Shown piece after piece: positions 47,461-59,596 of a stretch of DNA of 64,000 nt. The stretch is from Citrobacter sp. (GTDB lineage: Bacteria; Pseudomonadota; Gammaproteobacteria; Enterobacterales; Enterobacteriaceae), in contig DXKH01000071.1 in the NCBI GenBank assembly GCA_019415335.1, positions 92,648 to 156,647 of the forward strand. The letters run 5' to 3'. The notes beneath the pieces were generated by a model, which did not search any database, had not been told where the DNA came from, and was given only the letters and a program-made list of their open reading frames with translations. The position numbers were made by a program, and so were the translations under genes. Within the stretch, counting starts at the first letter, position 1. Each line of letters starts with the position of its first letter.

Positions 47461-47612
47461 TGCCTGATGGCGCTGCGCTTATCAGGCCTACTGATCACCC
47501 GTAGGCCGGATAAGGCGTTTTCGCCGCCATCCGGCAGTGGAGCGTATACCTGTACTTATCAGGCCTACGCGCTGTGCCTGTAGGCCGGATAAGGCGAAGC
47601 CGCCATCCGGCA
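47461..47612. repeat. Double BIME between yaaU and fixX
   Basis: Four REP units in alternating orientation over about 150 bp (two BIMEs, centres near 47490 and 47570) fill the space between yaaU (start side) and the fixX stop. Confidence 0.9.
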
Positions 47613-47618
47613 CCTGGT

Positions 47619-47906
47619 TTAACCGTAACGAAACTCCACGCCGAAGGTGCCGCGCGGGTACTCCCATTTTTCCAGCGCCGTATCGAGTCCGAGAATTCGA
47701 CACGTTCCACACTCCAGGCATCCGGCATAATCAAAGCGCACGCTGCCGTCATCCTGCTTTTTGTATAACCCGGCAGGACAGGCTTTGATCAGCACCTCCA
47801 GCACCTGTTTGTCCGGTTCTGTCTTCATGATGATGTGCGGATGCTCTTCATCGACATTGAATTTGTTGACGCCCAGTTTGACGTCCACGTTGACGGGAGA
47901 AGTCAT
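47619..47906 (-). CDS. fixX: Ferredoxin-like protein FixX
   Basis: Small ferredoxin-like partner of the FixABC electron-transfer system. It has 95 residues. The cluster cysteines appear in DYAGCLECGTCRIL near residues 55-70 and in the ACPAGLY segment. The ATG overlaps the fixC stop by 4 bp. FixABCX is required for anaerobic carnitine reduction in E. coli. Confidence 0.95.
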   Translation of the reverse strand: MTSPVNVDVKLGVNKFNVDEEHPHIIMKTEPDKQVLEVLIKACPAGLYKKQDDGSVRFDYAGCLECGTCRILGLDTALEKWEYPRGTFGVEFRYG

Positions 47907-49189
47907 AATACGGTCACTCCTTTAATGCCATCCTTCATCAGGTTGATGAATCCCACCTTCTTCGCATGGCGCAGGATCTTCTTACGCATCGGCACTGGCG
48001 CGCTGCCGTCGACGGTAAAGAGATCGCGTGCGATACCGACGACCATTTCCGGATAACGGGTAAACATGCGTGGGTTATCAAGGAACGCAGGCAGTCGCTG
48101 GTACATGCGCATATCACGCATCGGACCGTTGTCGAGATGCTGACGATATTCCGCCAGCCCCTGACGGCTAAAGTCGTTGTTTTGCATGGCGGAAAGCACC
48201 GTTTTCGCCGCCGCTTCACCTGCCGCCACCGCGAGATCCATTCCACGAATCGTGAAGCCGAGATTCATACACATACCCGCCGCGTCACCGGCAATCAGCA
48301 CGCCGTCGCCCACCAGTTCAGGCTGCATGTTCATCCCGGCCTCCGGCACCACATGCGCCGCGTACTCCACCAGCTTGCCGCCGGCAATCAGCGGGGCAAC
48401 GGCCGGATGCTGTTTGAAATCTTCCAGCATTTGCGGGACCGATTTTTTCGCCTCTTTCAGATGATGAAGCCCGCATACCAGCCCCAGTGACAGGGTATTT
48501 TCGTTGGTATACAGGAAGCCGCCGCCCATCAGGCCATCCGTGGGAGAGCCAGCGAACAGACAGGCCGCCCCTTCGTTACCCTGCAACTGGAAGCGATCTT
48601 CAATCACCGACTTCGGCAGTTCGATCAGCTCTTTCACACCGACCGCCACGTGCGCGGCCTCAACGCGTTTCGCCATCCCGAGCTTTTCCGCCAGCAGGGA
48701 GTTGACGCCATCGGCGAGGATCACCACTCTCGATTCGATGACGTCGCCGTCCGCTTCTACGCCCACCACTTTGCCATCGCGCTGCACAACGTTATCCACG
48801 CGGATCCCGGTGATCAACTGCGCACCGGCCTCTTCCGCCTGCTCCATCAGCCAGGCGTCAAATTTACTGCGCAACACCGAGTAAGAGACCTGCGACGGGC
48901 CCGCCTTTTCACCGTTGAGATAGTCCACGGTCATCGCCCCGTTATCGGTCATAAAGGCGAGCTTTTCGTGAGTAATGACCCGTTCAACAGGGGCCTGCTC
49001 AGCAAAGCCTGGAATAATGCGCTCCAGACTGTGGGCGTAGATGCGCCCACCGGTGACATTCTTCGCGCCAGCGGAATTTCCGCGCTCGATAACCAACACC
49101 TGGGCCCCTTCGCGGGCGAGCACCAGGGCCGCGACAGAACCGGCAAGCCCCGCGCCCACGATGATGGCATCAAAGATATCTTCGGACAT
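47903..49189 (-). CDS. fixC: Flavoprotein oxidoreductase FixC
   Basis: Homologue of ETF:quinone oxidoreductase; passes electrons within FixABCX. It has 428 residues. The N-terminal FAD dinucleotide fold DAIIVGAGLAGSVAALVLAREGAQVLVIERG is at residues 7-37, and the second FAD motif GDGVLIAGDAAGMCMNLGFTIRGMDLAV near 290. It lies 22 bp after fixB. Confidence 0.96.
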   Translation of the reverse strand: MSEDIFDAIIVGAGLAGSVAALVLAREGAQVLVIERGNSAGAKNVTGGRIYAHSLERIIPGFAEQAPVERVITHEKLAFMTDNGAMTVDYLNGEKAGPSQVSYSVLRSKFDAWLMEQAEEAGAQLITGIRVDNVVQRDGKVVGVEADGDVIESRVVILADGVNSLLAEKLGMAKRVEAAHVAVGVKELIELPKSVIEDRFQLQGNEGAACLFAGSPTDGLMGGGFLYTNENTLSLGLVCGLHHLKEAKKSVPQMLEDFKQHPAVAPLIAGGKLVEYAAHVVPEAGMNMQPELVGDGVLIAGDAAGMCMNLGFTIRGMDLAVAAGEAAAKTVLSAMQNNDFSRQGLAEYRQHLDNGPMRDMRMYQRLPAFLDNPRMFTRYPEMVVGIARDLFTVDGSAPVPMRKKILRHAKKVGFINLMKDGIKGVTVL

Positions 49190-49211
49190 ACGTACTCCCT
49201 GCCTGAATGGA

Positions 49212-50153
49212 TTAGCGTGCCAGTGCGCTCGTCAGCGCGGGCAGGATCTTCAGCGCATCGCCGACAATACCGTAATCCGCGTACTGAAAGATCGGCGCAT
49301 TTTTGTCTTTGTTGATGGCAAAAATAGTCTGCGCGCCGTTCGCCCCTACCATGTGCTGGATCTGCCCGGAGATCCCCACCGCCAGGTACAGTTCCGGTTT
49401 GAGCATCAGATTCGAGATCCCGACATAACGCTCATGCTCCATCCACTTCTCGTTTTCAGCGACCGGACGCGAGCAGGCCAGCTCCGCGCCAATGGCCTGA
49501 CACAGCGCTTGCGCGAGTGAGATATTCTCTTTGCTGCCGATACCGCGCCCCACGCTGACCACCAGCCGGGCTTTGTCGAGATCGACGCTGTTACTCTGAC
49601 GTGGTTGGGTGGCGGTACGCGTAACAGTAATTCCCGGTGCCAGCCAGGTTACGCTGTGCGTCTCGCCGCTGCGGGTCGCATCCGGCTGTTGCGCCTCAAA
49701 AGTGCCGCTGCTGAGCGTCAGTACTGCGAACGGCGTGGAGAGCGTCTCTTCTCCCATCGCCAGACCGCCATACACCATGTGTTTGACCGTTGCCCGGCCA
49801 TCCTGCTGCGTCACCGCACTGGCATCATTAGAGACCGCCGCCGCAAGGCGATAGCCCAGTTTTGCCGCCAGCAGCTTGCCGCGACGTGTGTTGGGCAGCA
49901 GCACCAGGCCAGAATCGCCCTGTTGACGAACGGTCTGCGCCATCACGTCCGCATAATCTTCCACCATGCGATCGTCCGGTTTGCCGCTCAGTTGCCAGAC
50001 ATGTTGCGCGCCCAACTGAATGGCGGCGGTAGCCTCATCGCCGTTTTGCACAAATGCGTTAACCTGTTCACCTAAAACCTGCGCGCCGCTCATCAGTTCC
50101 GGCAGGCGAGACGCGGTATCGCTGAATACCCAGACGCTGGAAAACTTGCTCAT
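49212..50153 (-). CDS. fixB: Electron transfer flavoprotein alpha subunit FixB
   Basis: ETF alpha-type subunit that partners FixA and binds FAD. It has 313 residues. The C-terminal FAD domain carries [40 protein letters not shown] (about residues 190-230) and the [24 protein letters not shown] motif. It probably supplies electrons for crotonobetainyl-CoA reduction by CaiA, together with FixC and FixX. Confidence 0.96.
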   Translation of the reverse strand: MSKFSSVWVFSDTASRLPELMSGAQVLGEQVNAFVQNGDEATAAIQLGAQHVWQLSGKPDDRMVEDYADVMAQTVRQQGDSGLVLLPNTRRGKLLAAKLGYRLAAAVSNDASAVTQQDGRATVKHMVYGGLAMGEETLSTPFAVLTLSSGTFEAQQPDATRSGETHSVTWLAPGITVTRTATQPRQSNSVDLDKARLVVSVGRGIGSKENISLAQALCQAIGAELACSRPVAENEKWMEHERYVGISNLMLKPELYLAVGISGQIQHMVGANGAQTIFAINKDKNAPIFQYADYGIVGDALKILPALTSALAR

Positions 50154-50165
50154 AACATCCCCTTC

Positions 50166-50939
50166 TTAATTAATGATTTTGCGCAGACTATCGGCAAACG
50201 CAGCGATCTGATCTTCGCCATCGCCTTCAATCACAATGCGCTGGCGCTCACGTTGTTTCGGTGCGGCCACCGTTTGTGTAGACCAGGCGTCCCCGGCGCT
50301 AAAGCCAATATCCGTCGCCGACCAGACCTGAACCGGTTTTTTTGCCGCACCCAGAATGGCCTTCATGGATGGAATTTGTGGGGAGTTAATGTCGGTGGAG
50401 ACGGCCACGACCGCCGGAAGCGGAATGCTCAGCGTTTCAATTTCATCTTCCAGTTCACGTTCAACGGTCAGGGTGCTTTCCGTCAGGGAGAGGATTTTGC
50501 TCACACCGTTGATGGCGGGAATATTCAGCGTTTCCCCTACCAACAGGCTGACCTGCTGGGCGTAGAGATCGGAGGAGCCGTCGCCGCAGAGAATCAGGTC
50601 AAAACCCGACTTTTGCGCGGCAGCGGCCAGTGCTGCTGCGGTCTGCTGAGGTAGCGCCTGCTCAAACTGGTCGTCAATGACCACCACCAGTTCGTCCGGG
50701 CCGCGGGAGAGGACATCCTTACGCCCTTTCGCGCTGGTTAACGCTTTGCCACCTACGCTCAGGGCGATGACCTGCGCGTCGCTGACCTGCTGTTTCAACT
50801 GGCAGGCGGCTTCAATCGCATTCAGATCGTACTGGCTGATTTTTCCATCTGCTTTGCTGAAATCTAATGAACCATCGGCGTGATTGACGACAATATCCTG
50901 TTCATCAGGTACACACTTGTAGCAAGTAATTATCTTCAT
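50166..50939 (-). CDS. fixA: Electron transfer flavoprotein beta subunit FixA
   Basis: ETF beta-type subunit. The ATG at 50939 ([27 protein letters not shown]) gives 257 residues, one more than E. coli; a longer frame adds MISGDA. The nucleotide-binding loop [33 protein letters not shown] is near residue 120. First gene of fixABCX, divergent from caiT. Confidence 0.96.
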   Translation of the reverse strand: MKIITCYKCVPDEQDIVVNHADGSLDFSKADGKISQYDLNAIEAACQLKQQVSDAQVIALSVGGKALTSAKGRKDVLSRGPDELVVVIDDQFEQALPQQTAAALAAAAQKSGFDLILCGDGSSDLYAQQVSLLVGETLNIPAINGVSKILSLTESTLTVERELEDEIETLSIPLPAVVAVSTDINSPQIPSMKAILGAAKKPVQVWSATDIGFSAGDAWSTQTVAAPKQRERQRIVIEGDGEDQIAAFADSLRKIIN

Positions 50940-51030
50940 TGCATCTCCAGATATCATGAAGGAAACGTATTTATATCGGCGGTGTTAAATACAGATATCA
51001 CGCTCTTTAATTCGGAAATAAAACCATAAT

Positions 51031-51159
51031 CACCAATATTGAAAATGTCACACACTGATATTCGCAACTTTCAATATTGTTAAGCACCTCACCAATATTG
51101 AAACCCAGCGTCAAAAAGAAATATTTTCAATATTGCCTGACAGATCACCAATATTGAAC
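51031..51159. promoter_or_regulatory. Cluster of CaiF-type binding sites
   Basis: Five exact copies of CAATATTG, centred near 51037, 51075, 51096, 51131 and 51152. Copies 2+3 and 4+5 form two inverted repeats, TTTCAATATTG-N13-CAATATTGAA, with identical 13-bp spacers. CaiF of E. coli is known to bind 11-bp inverted repeats separated by 13 bp, so these are very probably its sites. Copy 1 is an unpaired half-site in the caccaatattgaaa context. Confidence 0.85.
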
Positions 51160-51254
51160 ATCAAACGGTGTAAAACCGAACAACTTCAATGTTAACATAA
51201 TGATTTATATTAATTTTTAAAGAAAATTAGTGCTAAAACGCCCCAAAACAAAAG

Positions 51255-51270
51255 TGTGACGAACATTACA
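51255..51270. promoter_or_regulatory. CRP site upstream of caiT
   Basis: TGTGACGAACATTACA matches the CRP consensus TGTGA-N6-TCACA at nine of ten defined positions. cai operon expression in E. coli requires CRP, CaiF and anaerobiosis (FNR). Confidence 0.7.
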
Positions 51271-51390
51271 GAATGCCGCAAAATGAATACTCATTATGAG
51301 TTACTCGCCAACGCGTCCTGAGGTTAAACGGGTATCAACAAATATTTAATAAAAATAAACAAAAATAAAACAAACGGGAACGCTAAATAA

Positions 51391-52935
<1,545 letters not shown>

Positions 52936-52967
52936 ACCTAATTACCCCATGACATAGAGGTTAGAAG

Positions 52968-54110
52968 ATGGATTTCAATTTCAATGATGAGCAGGAACTG
53001 TTTGTCGCCGGTATTCGTGAACTGATGGCCAGTGAGAACTGGGAAGCCTATTTTGCCGAGTGCGATCGCGACAGCGTGTATCCGGAGCGTTTCGTGAAAG
53101 CGCTGGCGGATATGGGCATCGATAGCCTGCTGATCCCGGAAGAACATGGCGGCCTGGAAGCCGGATTCGTCACTGTGGCTGCCGTCTGGATGGAACTGGG
53201 ACGCCTCGGCGCGCCCACCTACGTGCTGTATCAGTTGCCGGGCGGCTTTAATACCTTCCTGCGCGAAGGCACCCAGGAGCAGATCGATAAAATCATGGCG
53301 TTCCAGGGAACGGGGAAACAAATGTGGAACTCCGCCATCACCGAACCGGGAGCGGGATCGGATGTGGGGAGTTTGAAAACCACTTATACCCGTAAAAATG
53401 GTAAGGTTTATCTTAATGGTAGTAAGTGTTTTATCACCAGTAGCGCCTACACCCCTTATATCGTGGTTATGGCAAGAGACGGCGCTTCCCCGGATAAACC
53501 TGTCTATACCGAATGGTTTGTCGACATGAGTAAACCCGGCATCAAGGTCAACAAACTTGAGAAGTTGGGTCTGCGCATGGACAGCTGCTGTGAAATCAAC
53601 TTTGACGATGTCGAGCTGGACGAAAAAGACATGTTCGGTCGGGAAGGTAACGGCTTTAACCGCGTAAAAGAAGAGTTCGACCACGAACGTTTCCTGGTAG
53701 CCCTCACCAACTACGGTACAGCAATGTGCGCCTTTGAAGATGCCGCGCGCTACGCCAACCAGCGCGTGCAGTTTGGTGAAACGATCGGTCGTTTCCAGCT
53801 GATCCAGGAGAAGTTCGCCCATATGGCGATCAAATTAAACTCCATGAAAAACATGCTGCTGGAAGCCGCGTGGAAAGCCGACAACGGCACCATCACCTCG
53901 GGTGATGCGGCGATGTGTAAATACTTCTGCGCCAATGCGGCGTTTGACGTGGTGGACACCTCCATGCAGGTTCTTGGCGGCGTGGGGATTGCCGGCAACC
54001 ACCGCATCACCCGCTTCTGGCGTGACCTGCGCGTTGACCGCGTATCCGGCGGCTCTGATGAAATGCAGATCCTGACACTCGGCCGCGCCGTGTTGAAGCA
54101 ATACCGTTAA
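52968..54110 (+). CDS. caiA: Crotonobetainyl-CoA reductase CaiA
   Basis: Acyl-CoA dehydrogenase-family flavoprotein that reduces crotonobetainyl-CoA to gamma-butyrobetainyl-CoA. It has 380 residues. N-terminal helical domain, beta-barrel segment with [21 protein letters not shown] near residue 125, and C-terminal helices ending [36 protein letters not shown]. It receives electrons probably from FixABCX. It follows caiT by 32 bp. Confidence 0.97.
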   Translation: MDFNFNDEQELFVAGIRELMASENWEAYFAECDRDSVYPERFVKALADMGIDSLLIPEEHGGLEAGFVTVAAVWMELGRLGAPTYVLYQLPGGFNTFLREGTQEQIDKIMAFQGTGKQMWNSAITEPGAGSDVGSLKTTYTRKNGKVYLNGSKCFITSSAYTPYIVVMARDGASPDKPVYTEWFVDMSKPGIKVNKLEKLGLRMDSCCEINFDDVELDEKDMFGREGNGFNRVKEEFDHERFLVALTNYGTAMCAFEDAARYANQRVQFGETIGRFQLIQEKFAHMAIKLNSMKNMLLEAAWKADNGTITSGDAAMCKYFCANAAFDVVDTSMQVLGGVGIAGNHRITRFWRDLRVDRVSGGSDEMQILTLGRAVLKQYR

Positions 54111-55466
<1,356 letters not shown>

Positions 55467-55528
55467 ACGCGACGCGCTGACCGGCTCGTCTGGTTAGCGC
55501 CTCGCCAGTGAAGATGGACAGGAGTGCA

Positions 55529-57082
55529 ATGGATATCGTTGGCGGACAACACTTACGTCAGATGTGGGACGACCTGGCCGGGGTTTATGGCAGTAAAACG
55601 GCGCTGATTTGCGAATCCAGTGAAGGGGACGTGCGCCAGTACAGCTACACCTCGCTTAACGAGGAAATCAACCGGACGGCAAACCTTTTCCACACGCAGG
55701 GCATTCGCAAAGGCGATAAGGTCGCCCTGCATCTGGATAACTGCCCGGAGTTTTTCTTCTGCTGGTTTGGGCTGGCAAAAATGGGTGCGGTCATGGTGCC
55801 GATCAATGCCCGTCTGCTGCGCGATGAAAGCGCGTGGATCCTGCAAAACAGCGACGTTCAGTTGCTGGTGACCAGCGCCGCGTTTTATCCGATGTATCGC
55901 CAGATCCAACAGGAAAACGCGACGCTGCTTAACCATATCTGTCTGATTGGTGAGGCGTTACCAGTGGCTGACGGCGTGAGCCATTTCACGCCGTTAAAGG
56001 ACCAACAGCCGACGACATTGCGCTATACCCCACCGTTGTCCACGGATGACATGGCTGAGATCCTGTTCACCTCTGGCACCACCTCCCGCCCCAAAGGGGT
56101 GGTGATCACCCATTACAATCTGCGTTTTTCCGGCTACTACTCGTCGTGGCAATGCGCCCTGCGCGATGACGATGTTTACCTGACGGTGATGCCTGCGTTT
56201 CACATCGACTGCCAGTGCACTGCCGCCATGGCCGCCTTCTCGGCAGGTGCAACCTTCGTGCTGATTGAGAAGTACAGCGCCCGCGCCTTCTGGGGACAAG
56301 TACGTAAATACCGCGCAACCGTCACGGAATGCATCCCGATGATGATCAGAACGCTGATGGTTCAACCCGCCTCGCCGCTGGACAGAGAGCACTGCTTACG
56401 GGAGGTGATGTACTACCTCAACCTGTCAGTGCGGGAAAAAGACGCGTTTCTTGAACGCTTCGGCGTACGTCTGCTGACCTCTTACGGTATGACGGAAACC
56501 ATTGTCGGCATCATCGGCGATCGCCCCGGTGATAAGCGACGCTGGCCCTCTATTGGACGCCCCGGCTTTTGCTACGAAGCGGAAATTCGCGATGAGCAAA
56601 ACCGTGCGCTGCCCGCCGGTGAAATTGGGGAAATCTGTATCAAGGGCGTGCCGGGGAAAACGATTTTCAAAGAGTACTACGGCAGGCCGGACGCCACCGC
56701 CAAAGCGCTCGAGCCGACCGGTTGGCTGCATACCGGTGATTCCGGTTATCGCGACGAAGACGGTTTTTTCTATTTTGTCGATCGCCGCTGCAACATGATT
56801 AAGCGAGGAGGAGAAAACGTCTCCTGCGTGGAACTGGAAAATATTATTTCAGCCCACCCCAAAATACAGGACATCGTCGTAATCGGAATTAAAGATTCGA
56901 TCCGCGACGAGGCGATAAAAGCTTTTGTAGTACTCAACGAGGGTGAAACGCTCAGTGAAGAGGAGTTTTTCAGCTTCTGCGAAAAAAATATGGCGAAATT
57001 TAAAGTCCCTTCAATTATGGAGATTAGAACCGACCTGCCCCGAAATTGTTCAGGAAAAATAATCAAAAAAAACCTGAAATAA
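55529..57082 (+). CDS. caiC: Crotonobetaine/carnitine-CoA ligase CaiC
   Basis: AMP-forming ligase that primes the pathway with CoA from ATP. The ATG at 55529 ([20 protein letters not shown]) has CAGGAG upstream and gives 517 residues; a seven-codon longer frame (MKMDRSA) is less likely. ANL-superfamily motifs: [20 protein letters not shown] near residue 168, LTSYGMTET near 315, and the C-terminal [17 protein letters not shown] and KFKVPS segments. Confidence 0.96.
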   Translation: MDIVGGQHLRQMWDDLAGVYGSKTALICESSEGDVRQYSYTSLNEEINRTANLFHTQGIRKGDKVALHLDNCPEFFFCWFGLAKMGAVMVPINARLLRDESAWILQNSDVQLLVTSAAFYPMYRQIQQENATLLNHICLIGEALPVADGVSHFTPLKDQQPTTLRYTPPLSTDDMAEILFTSGTTSRPKGVVITHYNLRFSGYYSSWQCALRDDDVYLTVMPAFHIDCQCTAAMAAFSAGATFVLIEKYSARAFWGQVRKYRATVTECIPMMIRTLMVQPASPLDREHCLREVMYYLNLSVREKDAFLERFGVRLLTSYGMTETIVGIIGDRPGDKRRWPSIGRPGFCYEAEIRDEQNRALPAGEIGEICIKGVPGKTIFKEYYGRPDATAKALEPTGWLHTGDSGYRDEDGFFYFVDRRCNMIKRGGENVSCVELENIISAHPKIQDIVVIGIKDSIRDEAIKAFVVLNEGETLSEEEFFSFCEKNMAKFKVPSIMEIRTDLPRNCSGKIIKKNLK

Positions 57083-57134
57083 CCCTACTGGCAGGAATAG
57101 CCCCTGCCAGACATCCTATTTTTGGAGATGGACC

Positions 57135-57920
57135 ATGAGTGAATCTTTACATTTAACCCGCAACGGATCGATTCTGGAAATTATGCTGGATCGACCTAAA
57201 GCGAATGCCATTGATGCAAAAACCAGTTTTCAAATGGGCGAGGCTTTTCTTAATTTCCGTGACGATCCCGAACTGCGCGTGGCGATCGTCACCGGCGCGG
57301 GGGAAAAATTCTTTTCCGCCGGCTGGGATTTAAAAGCCGCTGCGGAAGGTGAAGCGCCGGACGCCGATTTTGGCCCCGGCGGATTCGCTGGCCTGACCGA
57401 AATATTCAATCTCGACAAACCGGTGATCGCCGCCGTCAATGGCTATGCCTTCGGCGGTGGCTTTGAACTGGCGCTGGCAGCGGACTTTATTGTTTGTGCC
57501 GATAACGCCAGCTTTGCCCTCCCTGAAGCCAAACTCGGCATCGTACCGGACAGCGGCGGCGTCCTGCGCCTGCCGAAAATACTGCCCCCGGCCATCGTCA
57601 ACGAAATGGTCATGACCGGCAGGCGCATGAATGCGGAAGAAGCGCTGCGCTGGGGGATCGTCAACCGCGTGGTCAGCCAGCAGGAGCTGATGGACAGCGC
57701 GCGTGAGCTGGCGCAACAACTGGTGAATAGCGCGCCGTTGGCGATCGCCGCACTGAAAGAGATTTACCGCACGACCAGTGAAATGCCCGTGGAAGAGGCT
57801 TATCGCTTCATCCGCAGCGGCGTGTTGAAGCACTATCCGGCCGTGCTGCACTCCGAAGATGCGTTCGAAGGACCGCTGGCGTTTGCTGAAAAGCGCGATC
57901 CCGTCTGGAAAGGACGGTAA
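57135..57920 (+). CDS. caiD: Carnitinyl-CoA dehydratase CaiD
   Basis: Crotonase-family enzyme that interconverts carnitinyl-CoA and crotonobetainyl-CoA. It has 261 residues. Oxyanion-hole segments [14 protein letters not shown] (near residue 59) and [19 protein letters not shown] (near 100), and the catalytic acids in [14 protein letters not shown] near 131, are typical of the family. It follows caiC by 52 bp. Confidence 0.97.
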   Translation: MSESLHLTRNGSILEIMLDRPKANAIDAKTSFQMGEAFLNFRDDPELRVAIVTGAGEKFFSAGWDLKAAAEGEAPDADFGPGGFAGLTEIFNLDKPVIAAVNGYAFGGGFELALAADFIVCADNASFALPEAKLGIVPDSGGVLRLPKILPPAIVNEMVMTGRRMNAEEALRWGIVNRVVSQQELMDSARELAQQLVNSAPLAIAALKEIYRTTSEMPVEEAYRFIRSGVLKHYPAVLHSEDAFEGPLAFAEKRDPVWKGR

Positions 57921-57927
57921 TGCCTGA

Positions 57928-58294
57928 TGGCGCTGCGCTTATCAGGCCTACGCTGGCCCGTATGTTTACGCCGCCATCCGGCAAAAAATGCACCAGCCCG
58001 TAGGCCGGATAAGGCGTTTACGCCGTCATCCGGCAAAAAAACGCCAGACCGTAGGCCGGATAAGGTGTTTACGCCGCCATCCGGCAAAAAATACGCCAGC
58101 CCGTAGGCCGGATAAGGCATTTACGCCGTCATCCGGCAAAAAATGCACCAGCCCGTAGGCCGGATAAGGCGTTTACGCCGCCATCCGGCAAAAAATGCAC
58201 CAGCCCGCAGGCCGGATAAGGTGTTTGTGCCGTCATCCGGAAAAAAATGCACCAGCCCGTAGGCCGGATAAGGCGTTTACGCCGTCATCCGGCA
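57928..58294. repeat. Six-unit tandem BIME array between caiD and caiE
   Basis: After one partial REP pair, a 51-52 bp unit (TAGGCCGGATAAGGCG, TTTACGCCGTCATCCGGC, AAAAAATGCACCAGCCCG) is repeated six times, beginning at 58001, 58052, 58104, 58156, 58208 and 58260. Units differ by a few bases. It separates caiD from caiE by 395 bp, ending about 20 bp before caiE. Confidence 0.95.
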
Positions 58295-58315
58295 AAAAAT
58301 AATTGAGGAATGTCG

Positions 58316-58912
58316 ATGAGTTTCTACGCCTTTGAAGGCTTAATTCCGGTGGTTCACCCCGAGGCGTATGTGCATCCCAGCGCCGTCCTGATTGGCGATG
58401 TCATCGTAGGGGCCGGCGTGTACGTCGGTCCGCTCGCCTCACTGCGCGGTGACTATGGCCGTCTGATCCTCGAAGCGGGTTCCAATCTTCAGGATGGTTG
58501 CATCATGCATGGCTATTGCGATACGGATACGGTGGTACGCGAGAACGGGCATATCGGACACGGCGCCATCCTGCACGGCTGTGTGATTGGCCGGGACGCG
58601 CTGGTCGGTATGAACAGCGTGATTATGGATGGTGCGGTGATCGGCGAGGAAAGCATTGTCGCTGCCATGAGTTTCGTCAAAGCCGGATTTACCGGCGCGG
58701 CACGGCAGTTGTTGGTCGGTACGCCAGCCCGCGTCGTTCGTGACGTCAGCGAACAGGAATTACACTGGAAGCGGCTGAATACGCAGGAATATCAGGATCT
58801 CGCCGTGCGCTGTCGGACATCGCTACGGGAAACGTCGCCGTTAATGGCGGTTGAGGCAAACCGGCCGCGCCTGAAGGGCACTACCGAGGTGAAACCAAAA
58901 TCGACCATGTAA
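58316..58912 (+). CDS. caiE: Carnitine operon protein CaiE
   Basis: Left-handed beta-helix (hexapeptide-repeat, gamma-carbonic-anhydrase/PaaY-like) protein that is thought to aid synthesis of the CaiB/CaiD cofactor. The ATG at 58316 ([21 protein letters not shown]) is chosen because GAGGA lies 6 bp upstream; an ATG two codons earlier is too close to it. 198 residues, with hexapeptide repeats [21 protein letters not shown] and His-rich [26 protein letters not shown]. Last gene of the cai operon. Confidence 0.95.
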   Translation: MSFYAFEGLIPVVHPEAYVHPSAVLIGDVIVGAGVYVGPLASLRGDYGRLILEAGSNLQDGCIMHGYCDTDTVVRENGHIGHGAILHGCVIGRDALVGMNSVIMDGAVIGEESIVAAMSFVKAGFTGAARQLLVGTPARVVRDVSEQELHWKRLNTQEYQDLAVRCRTSLRETSPLMAVEANRPRLKGTTEVKPKSTM

Positions 58913-58915
58913 TCA

Positions 58916-58948
58916 TGCCGGATGGCGGCACAAGGCACCATCCGGCAA
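58916..58948. repeat. Single REP element between caiE and caiF
   Basis: A palindromic REP unit (ATGCCGGATGGCGGC and CCATCCGGCA), 4 bp after caiE and 9 bp before the caiF stop. The genes converge here. Confidence 0.85.
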
Positions 58949-58956
58949 AACCAACC

Positions 58957-59346
58957 TTACCGACGCATACTTTTTGACAGCATCATCTGCCATTTCTGCT
59001 CGCGGTTCAGTTCTGACGGCGGCACGACCGACATCCGCGGCGATTTGCTGACCATCTTCTCCTGCGCGCTATGCCCAAGACGGACATACAGTTGCGGATC
59101 AATGTGTGTCACTCTGACCAGACGCTGACACTGACATCCGCGACCTTCCAGTTGATTAGGGATAGTCTTAGTCTCGCAATTAATTTCCCCGACCTCAGCG
59201 AGAATATAAGAGACGGTATTGATCGCTTTGCAGTGATCCATATTAAAGTGCTTCGCAATCTCTTTTGCACTCACCCAGCGCTTTTCTGCCATCACCCAAT
59301 CGGCGATCAGCAGGTAAAGCGGCTTTTCAACATATTCTTCACACAT
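58957..59346 (-). CDS. caiF: Carnitine operon activator CaiF
   Basis: Activator of caiTABCDE and fixABCX in the presence of carnitine. The ATG at 59346 (MCEEYVEKPLYLLIADWVM) gives 129 residues, close to 131 in E. coli; a GTG two codons upstream is possible. The N-terminal winged-helix region (AKEIAKHFNMDHCKAINTVSYILAEVGEI) is diverged, whereas the C-terminus PSELNREQKWQMMLSKSMRR is nearly identical to E. coli. It has a single Cys-rich patch GRGCQCQRL. Confidence 0.94.
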   Translation of the reverse strand: MCEEYVEKPLYLLIADWVMAEKRWVSAKEIAKHFNMDHCKAINTVSYILAEVGEINCETKTIPNQLEGRGCQCQRLVRVTHIDPQLYVRLGHSAQEKMVSKSPRMSVVPPSELNREQKWQMMLSKSMRR

Positions 59347-59538
59347 AAGCACACCATTTCACAAATTAAAAATCTTGTTATGCCCTGTCCGTAAAATACA
59401 AGACAAGACCATATTAAAATTGTGGGATTAAACGATAGTAAGCAACTTAACGACGCATTAGTGTGAGCCAAATCTTGCTTGTTACATTGAATGCAGTCTT
59501 TGTGGGCAATATATCCCCAGGAATGAACTGAGTGCATA

Positions 59539-59571
59539 AAAAAACGGCTCCGTTTCCGGAACCGTTTTTTA
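59539..59571 (-). terminator. Intrinsic terminator of carAB
   Basis: On the minus strand AAAAAACGGTTCCGG-AAA-CGGAGCCGTTTTTTT forms a stem with an A-tract before it and a run of Ts after it, about 25 bp past the carB stop. Because it has T-runs on both strands it could also act on caiF-side transcripts. Confidence 0.85.
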
Positions 59572-59596
59572 AACAGAGGACAAATGATGCCGCCGC

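Noticed and set aside
52938..53822. 294-codon open frame antisense to caiA
   Set aside because: Shadow of caiA; no domain recognised.
57928..58294. Possible CRISPR array because of the regular 52-bp period
   Set aside because: The whole unit repeats, including the part that would be the spacer. Spacers are not unique and no cas genes are near. The units are REP palindromes.
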